Shown here piece by piece: positions 56,773 to 64,000 of a stretch of 64,000 nt of DNA; position 1 is the stretch's first letter; each line of letters starts with the position of its first letter. The notes beneath the pieces were generated by a model. It made no database searches. It had not been told where the DNA came from and saw only the letters and a list, made by a program, of their open reading frames with translations. The translations under genes and the position numbers were made by a program. Origin of the DNA: an uncultured Gammaproteobacteria bacterium (lineage in GTDB: Bacteria > Pseudomonadota > Gammaproteobacteria > Eutrophobiales > Eutrophobiaceae); contig CALSOP010000001.1 of assembly GCA_943788005.1 (NCBI GenBank), forward strand, positions 124,001 to 188,000, read 5' to 3'.

Positions 56773-57603
56773 ATGGATGATGAACTTTTAAAGACATTTC
56801 TTGAGCTAAATAAAACACGCCATTTTGGCCAAGCGGCAGATAATCTCTTCATTACACAATCTGCTGTCAGCGCTCGAATAAGGCAACTAGAAGAAGAAAT
56901 GGGCGTTAAATTATTCACCAGAGACAGGAATAATATTTGCCCAACAGCAGCTGGGAAAAAATTAATTCAGCATGCTGAAAACATCTTGAGCACATGGAAT
57001 AAAATCAAGAGTGATATCTCTGTAGATGAAGAGAATAAAACGCCATTATCCATCGGTTCAGTCTCAAGCTTGTGGGATATTTATTTAAACCAATGGTTAG
57101 TCAAATTCACAGAAAGCAACAATAACATTGTATTGAATTGCCAAGTTTTAAATGCAGACGCTATCTATCAGAAAATATGTAACCACACTCTAGATTTTGG
57201 ATTTACTTATAATGCACCTCAAGATGATATTGTAAGCATATTAAAGACCCTGCCGATTGAGTTTATAATGGTGTCCTCAGAAAAAAACCTTAATGCGGAG
57301 CAAGCTGTAACCGAAAATTATGTGTACGTTGATTGGGGGACACCATTTTCCGAGGCGCACGACAAATATTTTATTGGGATCCCGCCTCCACTAATGCGCA
57401 TCGATGTTGGTCGTATAGCAAAAAGTTTCATACGGCGAAAAGGAGGTGCAGCTTATCTCCCTGAACGCATGGTAAAACGAGATATCGAAATTGAACGCTT
57501 ATATAGGGTTGATGATGCACCAAAAATCAAACGAAATGCTTACATTATTTATAATAAACAAAATAAGCGATGCGATTCACTCGCTAAAATAATGAACCCA
57601 TAA
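56773..57603 (+). CDS. LysR-family regulator (HdfR-like)
   Basis: MDDELLKTFLELNKTRHFGQAADNLFITQSAVSARIRQLEEEMGVKLFTRDRNNICPTAAGKKL. Confidence 0.92.
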   Translation: MDDELLKTFLELNKTRHFGQAADNLFITQSAVSARIRQLEEEMGVKLFTRDRNNICPTAAGKKLIQHAENILSTWNKIKSDISVDEENKTPLSIGSVSSLWDIYLNQWLVKFTESNNNIVLNCQVLNADAIYQKICNHTLDFGFTYNAPQDDIVSILKTLPIEFIMVSSEKNLNAEQAVTENYVYVDWGTPFSEAHDKYFIGIPPPLMRIDVGRIAKSFIRRKGGAAYLPERMVKRDIEIERLYRVDDAPKIKRNAYIIYNKQNKRCDSLAKIMNP

Positions 57604-57612
57604 AGAATATCG

Positions 57613-57789
57613 CTAGTCAGTAAACATAGTCCTGCGTTGTTCATTAGTATTTTGAGTAATGAACTTCATAGTTCCTAATCTATTGCGGGCATTTTGATTT
57701 GAAGCTTTATTGGCTACGCTTATATCTATTTTTTTATAAGCAGGCGACGCACTTATTCCACAAGCGCCACTTCCTTTAAAATAATTCAC
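57613..57789 (-). CDS. Possible 58-aa small protein (GTG start), not in the ORF track
   Basis: VNYFKGSGACGISASPAYKKIDISVANKASNQNARNRLGTMKFITQNTNEQRRTMFTD; RBS-like GAGAGGACAAAA before GTG. Confidence 0.35.
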   Translation of the reverse strand: MNYFKGSGACGISASPAYKKIDISVANKASNQNARNRLGTMKFITQNTNEQRRTMFTD

Positions 57790-57801
57790 TTTTGTCCTCT
57801 C

Positions 57802-57993
57802 TCAATCAAATATTATGTCGTTATAAGAATCTTCCATTAATCTTTTCAATTCTTTAAGTTCTAATCTCTTTTCTATTTCAGCACGAATATCACGCTTGAC
57901 TGAGTGCTCTTTATCACTTGCATTATATTCTGTGTCTAGTTCCACTAGTTCCTGATTGTCGATGTCTACTTCATAATCATCAGCGTCATTCAT
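57802..57993 (-). CDS. Small acidic protein resembling the PA3496/DUF3545-like family
   Basis: 63 aa; ...KRDIRAEIEKRLELKELKRLMEDSYNDIIFD. Confidence 0.5.
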   Translation of the reverse strand: MNDADDYEVDIDNQELVELDTEYNASDKEHSVKRDIRAEIEKRLELKELKRLMEDSYNDIIFD

Positions 57994-58190
57994 ATATCAG
58001 ATCCTCAAAATGATGATTTAAATAAGCAATGTAAGCTATCTTATTAATTTCAGGAGATATATAAGGTTTATTCGTAACGAAGTACAATGAATAATAATTG
58101 TCGTGACAATCATTTTAATTTCTTAATAAAACACAAGCTATTTATGTCAAATATTTACACTTAAAGCTGAGAACAGACAAAAAGAAACGT

Positions 58191-59105
58191 TTAATTTTCT
58201 AATCCCTTCAACATCTCAACAGAAGGCGCAAAGAAATATGCGCCACTTTTTGCTGTTGTGTAATTCATTAAGTGATCATGCAAGCCATCACCACTGGTCC
58301 CGAACATATTCGCTAGCATTTTTTCCAGTATGGTGTTGTCTTTGCTGTAGGCACAAAAGAACAGACCCGCATCAGCCGAAGCCTGACCATAAGGCAGACT
58401 ATGACGAACAATTTCGAGTTCTTCTCCCTCTTCTTCAATCACTACCCTACTGACATGTGAAGTCTCAGGCATTACATCCTCGCCCAGTTCTACGCTATCT
58501 GGTTTAGTACGACCGATAATTTTTTCCTGTTCGTTGTCTGTCACCTTCTGCCATTTTGGTAAGTTGTGTACATAACGTTGTGCTAGTACATAGCTACCCC
58601 CACTAAACTCTGGCTCGTCCTCTATTAATGCGACTTCGGCCCGTTCTCCACCTTCGGGATTTTCAGTGCCATCAATAAAGTCGGTTAGATCACGGTCATC
58701 CAGATAATGAAAACCATCGACTTCATCAAGGACATCGATACTTCCCTTAATCGGCTTGATAAATTCACTTGCCAAGACGTAAGTCATGTCCTTTCTATCA
58801 GAATGGATGTGTAGGAAAATATCGCCACCGGTAGCTGGAGCAGAGATATCCCCCTTACCTAGTTCAACAAACGTTTTCAGCCGTTGTGGTCTACCTTTCG
58901 AATAAATAGTACCCCAATAATCTGCGCCAAAAGCCAAACTGGCATATAGCTTATCAACCTCATGTTCATTTTTTATTGTTTCTATTAACGCTGGAAGCGA
59001 TGCATATTGCTTAACAAGGTCTTTTTTATTTTCAGTCACATTGATGACCATATATAAAGCATGTTGCCCGGCTTCAGGTAATATTGCTGACTGTGGCGTA
59101 CTCAT
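58191..59105 (-). CDS. Dyp-type peroxidase
   Basis: FLDDRDLTDFIDGTENPEG-type motif (YLDDRDLTDFIDGTENPEGGERAEVALIEDEPEFSGGSYVLAQRYVHNL); GLFFCAYSKD. Confidence 0.95.
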   Translation of the reverse strand: MSTPQSAILPEAGQHALYMVINVTENKKDLVKQYASLPALIETIKNEHEVDKLYASLAFGADYWGTIYSKGRPQRLKTFVELGKGDISAPATGGDIFLHIHSDRKDMTYVLASEFIKPIKGSIDVLDEVDGFHYLDDRDLTDFIDGTENPEGGERAEVALIEDEPEFSGGSYVLAQRYVHNLPKWQKVTDNEQEKIIGRTKPDSVELGEDVMPETSHVSRVVIEEEGEELEIVRHSLPYGQASADAGLFFCAYSKDNTILEKMLANMFGTSGDGLHDHLMNYTTAKSGAYFFAPSVEMLKGLEN

Positions 59106-59305
59106 TTATGTTTATTCCCATTCTACTATAATTGCAAGCGTCATATTTTCTTTGAACAGACGTGCACTATAACAATATTTTTCTTGCTGCTTAAGGCTAT
59201 CAGTAAGTTATTAACTTTATTTGTATAGTACAATCCTGTCTTGATTAAAACAGTACCTTTTTATTACATCAGCAATAACAATCTCCATCATAGGCCGACC
59301 CCTGA

Positions 59306-61420
59306 ATGAAGCGCGCGCATGCGATTTTAAAAACCACTTTTGGTTACGAACAGTTCCGCCATCATCAAGAAGATATTATTCGGGAAATACTGAATAGCAA
59401 TGATGCCCTTGTTTTAATGCCTACCGGTGGTGGCAAGTCTTTATGCTATCAGATCCCAGCATTGGTACTCGATGGCACAGCTATTGTGATATCACCTTTG
59501 ATAGCCCTGATGCAGGATCAAGTTGATGCCTTAAAACAACTTGACGCCAAAGCTGCCTATCTAAACTCCAGTATGAGTCATGAAGAAGCGCAAGCAGTAG
59601 AACAGCAGCTAATCAATAACGAACTTGATATTGTCTATGTTGCACCGGAAAGATTATTGACCAATCATATGTTGTTTCTACTAGATCGCTGTCAGGTCTC
59701 TTTATTCGCAATCGACGAAGCGCATTGTGTATCGCAATGGGGTCATGACTTTCGTCCAGAATATCAACGGCTGAAAATTTTACATGAACGCTATCCTGAT
59801 ATTCCGCGAATTGCACTGACGGCAACAGCTGATCAACGTACGCGTGAAGAGATTATTTCTCAACTACAATTGGAAGAAGCCAAAGTATACGTTAATAGTT
59901 TTGATCGACCGAATATTACCTATGCTATCTCGGAAGGGAATAATCCTAAAAATAGATTATGGCGGTTCCTTGAAGAGAATCATAAAAACGATGCAGGGAT
60001 TGTTTACTGTCTATCGCGTAAGAGTGTCGAAGCTATAGCTGAATGGTTAAGCGATCAAGGACGGATAGCATTACCTTATCATGCAGGCTTGACTCAAGAG
60101 ATACGACAAGCAAACCAACAACGATTTTTACGCGAGGACAGTGTCATTATTGTCGCGACAATAGCCTTCGGTATGGGGATTGATAAACCGGATGTCCGCT
60201 TTGTTGCTCATCTAAACCTACCAAAAAGTATAGAGGCCTATTACCAAGAAACAGGGCGTGGTGGTCGCGATGGCGAACCGGCCAATGCCTGGATGGCGTA
60301 TGGTTTAAAAGACGTGATTACCTTGCGGCAATTTATGTTGAACTCTAATGCCGATGAAATTCATAAACGCGTTGAACATCACAAACTTGAATCGATGCTC
60401 GGGCTTTGTGAACTCATTACTTGCCGACGCCATGCCTTGCTCGAATATTTTGATGAAGCTTCTAACGAAAAATGTGGAGCATGTGACAATTGTCTTAGCC
60501 CACCGGAAAAATGGGATGCGACTGAATCAGCACAAAAAGCATTATCCGCAATATATCGAACAGAACAACGCTTTGGTGTGAATTATATCGTTGATATTTT
60601 GATGGGAAAAAATGATGATCGTATCCAACGAAATAGACACGACCAACTTAGTACCTTTGCTATTGGTAAAGATTTATCAACTACAGAATGGCGTAGTGTT
60701 TTCAGACAATTAATAGCCTTAGGTTATATTGACATCGATATGGAACGGCATGGCGCATTACGCCTCACTGAAAAATGTCGACCCATATTGCGCGGGGAAC
60801 AACAACTAGACTTGAGAAAACAATCCAAAGAAGAAAAAATCACTAGAGAAGCAAAACAAAAATCTGTTGTCCGCCCACAAGATCAAACCTTATGGGACGC
60901 CTTACGATCCTTACGCTCAACATTAGCAGATGAAGCTGGCGTACCACCCTATGTCATCTTTCACGATGCGACCTTACAAGAAATGGTGAAGAAAAGGCCA
61001 ACATCTTCTGACAGCATGCTCCGCATCTCGGGTATAGGAGAACAAAAACTCCAACGTTATGGACAGCAATTTCTCAGGGAAATTACTAAACACCCACTTC
61101 CTGCACTTCTCGACAATAACCTAAGCAAAACGATTAATGAAACATTGATGCTCTATCAGCAAGATATCAGTATTGAAAAAATTGCAGAACAAAGAGATAA
61201 AAACATAAGCACTATTTACATGCATCTCGCCGATGCTATTGAAATAGGGTTGCTAGATGTCCGTGAGGTTATCGATCTGGATGACGGAGCATACGATGAG
61301 ATTGTCTATACCATCGAAACAATGGAAGATCAGGCTAAAAATCGACTCAAACCACTATATGAAGCCTTAAATGAAGAATACGACTATGGCGTTTTGCGGT
61401 GTGTACAAGCATCTATTTGA
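59306..61420 (+). CDS. recQ: ATP-dependent DNA helicase RecQ
   Basis: [69 protein letters not shown] zinc site and HRDC. Confidence 0.96.
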   Translation: MKRAHAILKTTFGYEQFRHHQEDIIREILNSNDALVLMPTGGGKSLCYQIPALVLDGTAIVISPLIALMQDQVDALKQLDAKAAYLNSSMSHEEAQAVEQQLINNELDIVYVAPERLLTNHMLFLLDRCQVSLFAIDEAHCVSQWGHDFRPEYQRLKILHERYPDIPRIALTATADQRTREEIISQLQLEEAKVYVNSFDRPNITYAISEGNNPKNRLWRFLEENHKNDAGIVYCLSRKSVEAIAEWLSDQGRIALPYHAGLTQEIRQANQQRFLREDSVIIVATIAFGMGIDKPDVRFVAHLNLPKSIEAYYQETGRGGRDGEPANAWMAYGLKDVITLRQFMLNSNADEIHKRVEHHKLESMLGLCELITCRRHALLEYFDEASNEKCGACDNCLSPPEKWDATESAQKALSAIYRTEQRFGVNYIVDILMGKNDDRIQRNRHDQLSTFAIGKDLSTTEWRSVFRQLIALGYIDIDMERHGALRLTEKCRPILRGEQQLDLRKQSKEEKITREAKQKSVVRPQDQTLWDALRSLRSTLADEAGVPPYVIFHDATLQEMVKKRPTSSDSMLRISGIGEQKLQRYGQQFLREITKHPLPALLDNNLSKTINETLMLYQQDISIEKIAEQRDKNISTIYMHLADAIEIGLLDVREVIDLDDGAYDEIVYTIETMEDQAKNRLKPLYEALNEEYDYGVLRCVQASI

Positions 61421-61714
61421 TATTGAATAGCATCATCTAAGGCTTAATCTATCATAGTCAATCGGTTTGGATGTTAACGCTAATCAGCGATGATTTTTCT
61501 ATAATAGTCTTAGTTATATCTTTAATAGAAACCTTGCAATAAACTCAATAAATAATATTTTTTATAATTAAATCAATTATTTAAAAATATACAGACACCT
61601 TGATTTATCTGGCATGATGTTCTATCTTTTATAGTGAATGACGTGAATTTAGCTTTATAAATGTACTCTGAATATAAGTAAAATAAACAAGTGATTAATT
61701 AGGAGGTTTATAGC

Positions 61715-62044
61715 ATGGCTAATGTAAAACTGATTATTCAATACCCTCATCCACTTGATGTTTACGCTTTTGATCATAGTTATAAGGAGGAGCATATGCC
61801 TCTAGTAACTGAAAAACTGGATGGCAAGACAAAGATCGTGACAACAACGGCATTACCCCATGCCCATCACATACTTCCAGCATATCATCGTACCTCCGAA
61901 ATATATTTTCCTACAATGGATACATTGCTTGCCAGTACACAATCAGATGCTGGAAAAGAAGTCTTGGCGCATGCCGCTGAAATTTCAACAGGTGGCGCAC
62001 CAAATTTTATTATTGCAGAAGAAGAGGATGTGATTGAGTTCTAA
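61715..62044 (+). CDS. EthD-family protein
   Basis: VKLIIQYPHPLDVYAFDHSYKEEHMPLV; C-terminal GGAPNFIIAEEE; strong RBS AGGAGG. Confidence 0.75.
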   Translation: MANVKLIIQYPHPLDVYAFDHSYKEEHMPLVTEKLDGKTKIVTTTALPHAHHILPAYHRTSEIYFPTMDTLLASTQSDAGKEVLAHAAEISTGGAPNFIIAEEEDVIEF

Positions 62045-62087
62045 TTCAATCGGTAAGTTGTAATTTATTGTTAATTACTTTTAGGTT

Positions 62088-63437
62088 TTAAAGTAACTTT
62101 TCTACTACTTCACTAACTTTTATTGAAAGCTGATCAACCAATGTCTGAACTTGTTGTTGGTTTTCACCTTCAACCATAACCCTGACTAAAGGTTCGGTAC
62201 CCGAAGGTCTTAGCACTACTCGTCCCGAATCGCCGAGTGTGTTTTCTGCATCCTTGATGGCATTATTAATTTCATTATTAGAAGTAATATCAATTTTCTT
62301 TTTAAGTTTTACATTTTTCATTATTTGTGGAAATTTTTTGATATTACCAACTAACTCTGATAATTTTTTCTCTGTTACTTTCATAGCCTCTAGTACTTGT
62401 AGTGCAGCTATGATTCCATCTCCTGTTGTCGTACGATCAAGGTTAATAATATGACCCGATGTTTCTCCGCCCAAGACCAGATTTTCTTTCAGTAATAACT
62501 CCATAACATAACGGTCGCCAACTGAAGCCCTTAAAAAATCCAACTGTAAATCTTGTATCGCGTGTTCCAGACCCAGGTTACTCATCACTGTACCAACAAC
62601 GGCACCATTTAATTTTTCCGTATCTAACTGCGCAATTGCATAAAGAATATCATCTCCGTCAATAACATTTCCCTGTTCGTCTACCATTATTAAGCGATCA
62701 CCATCACCGTCCAGTGCTATGCCGACATCAGCGCGTGACTCTTTCACCACAGCTTGTAATGCTGCGGGAGATGTCGCACCACACTCCTCATTAATATTCA
62801 GCCCGTCTGGTGTTGCTGCATGGAGAAATACTTCTGCGCCTAATTCTTCAAAGACTTTCGGTGCAATGTGATAGGTTGCGCCATTGGCGCAATCGACAGC
62901 AATTCTTAGTCCGTTAAAATCAACATCATTATGCAGCTTTGATTTACAAAACTCGATGTAACGTCTCGGTGCGTCTGTAATGCGTCGCGCCTTACCAAGA
63001 TGACGTGAATGCACGGTTTCCATTGGTAAATTTAATTCATATTCAATTTCATGCTCAACTTGATCGGGTAATTTAGTACCGTCACCTGAAAAGAATTTAA
63101 TTCCATTATCATAGAATGGATTATGTGACGCGCTGATCACAATGCCTGCTTGCGCTCGCGTATTCTTAGTTAAGTAGGCGATACCTGGGGTTGGCATAGG
63201 ACCTAGCAAGCGAATATCAACACCTGCCGCAGATAGGCCTGCCTCAAGCGCTGATTCAAACATATAACCTGATATTCTCGTATCTTTACCTATCAAGACA
63301 GGGCCATTGCCCTTTTTTGCAAGCACACGCCCTGCAGCCCAACCGAGCTTCATAATAAAGTCAGGAGTAATCACGCCCTCGCCGACAATACCGCGGATGC
63401 CATCGGTACCGAAATATTTTCTACTGTTGGTATTAAT
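62088..63437 (-). CDS. glmM: Phosphoglucosamine mutase, start codon uncertain (ATT at 63435-63437?)
   Basis: Frame reads [43 protein letters not shown]...[23 protein letters not shown]-track start (63374) is too far downstream. Confidence 0.95.
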   Translation of the reverse strand: MNTNSRKYFGTDGIRGIVGEGVITPDFIMKLGWAAGRVLAKKGNGPVLIGKDTRISGYMFESALEAGLSAAGVDIRLLGPMPTPGIAYLTKNTRAQAGIVISASHNPFYDNGIKFFSGDGTKLPDQVEHEIEYELNLPMETVHSRHLGKARRITDAPRRYIEFCKSKLHNDVDFNGLRIAVDCANGATYHIAPKVFEELGAEVFLHAATPDGLNINEECGATSPAALQAVVKESRADVGIALDGDGDRLIMVDEQGNVIDGDDILYAIAQLDTEKLNGAVVGTVMSNLGLEHAIQDLQLDFLRASVGDRYVMELLLKENLVLGGETSGHIINLDRTTTGDGIIAALQVLEAMKVTEKKLSELVGNIKKFPQIMKNVKLKKKIDITSNNEINNAIKDAENTLGDSGRVVLRPSGTEPLVRVMVEGENQQQVQTLVDQLSIKVSEVVEKLL

Positions 63438-63484
63438 CGTGATTCACTTATCGATTAGGTTATAGATAACACTATTGTGCGGAT

Positions 63485-63525
63485 AAAAACAAAACCTGTG
63501 AAGTAAAAAATTACTCCACAGGTTT
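63485..63525 (-). terminator. Rho-independent terminator after ftsH
   Basis: On minus strand AAACCTGTGGAGTAA-TTTT-TTACTTCACAGGTTTTGTTTTT. Confidence 0.88.
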
Positions 63526-63534
63526 GCAATTGTA

Positions 63535-64000
63535 TTATGCAGGTTTTGCTGGTGGTTCACTCGATGGAGCATCATCTTCTTTAGAAGATTTTGCTTTAGT
63601 TTTGCTCTTTTTCTTCGCAGAAGTAGAACCATCATCATCACTATCATCCCAGCCTGATGGTGGTCTGGGTGTTTTACCTTCCATCAAATCATCGATCTGA
63701 TCAGAGTCTATAGTCTCATACTTAATCAATGCTTCGGCCATCGTATGGAGTATAGCTTCATTTTCTTTCAGAATTTTCTCTGAGCGAGCATAGTTCTTGT
63801 CAACAATAGAACGGATTTCTTCATCGATAGTATGTGATGTTTCGTCTGAAATAGCCTTATGCTGCGTCACCGAGTGACCCAAAAAGACTTCACCGTCTTC
63901 TTCGCTGTAAGTCAAAGGACCCAGCTTTTCTGACAAACCCCATTTAGTGACCATATTACGTGCAAGCAATGTCGCTCGTTCAATATCGTTACTTGCTCCG
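63535..64000 (-). CDS. ftsH: ATP-dependent zinc metalloprotease FtsH, C-terminal part (continues past window)
   Basis: [37 protein letters not shown]...[30 protein letters not shown]. Confidence 0.95.
   Translation of the reverse strand, partial: GASNDIERATLLARNMVTKWGLSEKLGPLTYSEEDGEVFLGHSVTQHKAISDETSHTIDEEIRSIVDKNYARSEKILKENEAILHTMAEALIKYETIDSDQIDDLMEGKTPRPPSGWDDSDDDGSTSAKKKSKTKAKSSKEDDAPSSEPPAKPA

Noticed and set aside
58191-59105. Encapsulin cargo system for the Dyp peroxidase
   Set aside because: No encapsulin shell gene nearby and the C-terminus (EMLKGLEN) shows no obvious extended targeting peptide.

Overview
The window is a chromosomal segment from a gammaproteobacterium. The gene order leuB-asd-fimV-truA-trpF-trpB-trpA-accD-folC-dedD-cvpA-purF is typical of that class. 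Other housekeeping content includes htpG, mutS, fdxA, an MCE/Mla-type lipid ABC operon, nth, mpl, rppH, mdh, gltA, sucAB-lpd, PHB genes (thiolase, phaR, phasin), dapC-dapD, recQ, glmM and ftsH. Accessory signals: (1) Two identical 1501-bp IS3-family elements lie in direct orientation at 1822-3322 and 8892-10392. Neither has a visible target duplication. One joins the first 14 codons of a Flp-type pilin to a TadE-like C-terminus, and the other replaces the N-terminus of a PP2C phosphatase. Together they flank mutS. (2) An operon combines an RsbU/RsbW/STAS partner-switching module with an Mla-type lipid transporter; it is the best candidate here for an under-described system. (3) PHB genes carry an ideal sigma70 promoter overlapping a PhaR-like operator, and two overlapping perfect FNR boxes lie upstream of the thiolase gene. 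(4) A ~6-kb block (about 49.8-56.0 kb) is dense with frameshifts across consecutive, partly essential genes, and looks like poor sequence quality or true decay. (5) Several scars are visible: an AstE-like C-terminal fragment abutting a rimB-like gene, an orphan rnfE-like gene, and ftsH-glmM lacking folP with no canonical glmM start. No tRNA, rRNA, CRISPR or phage was recognised. All calls come from reading the sequence; no database search was run.
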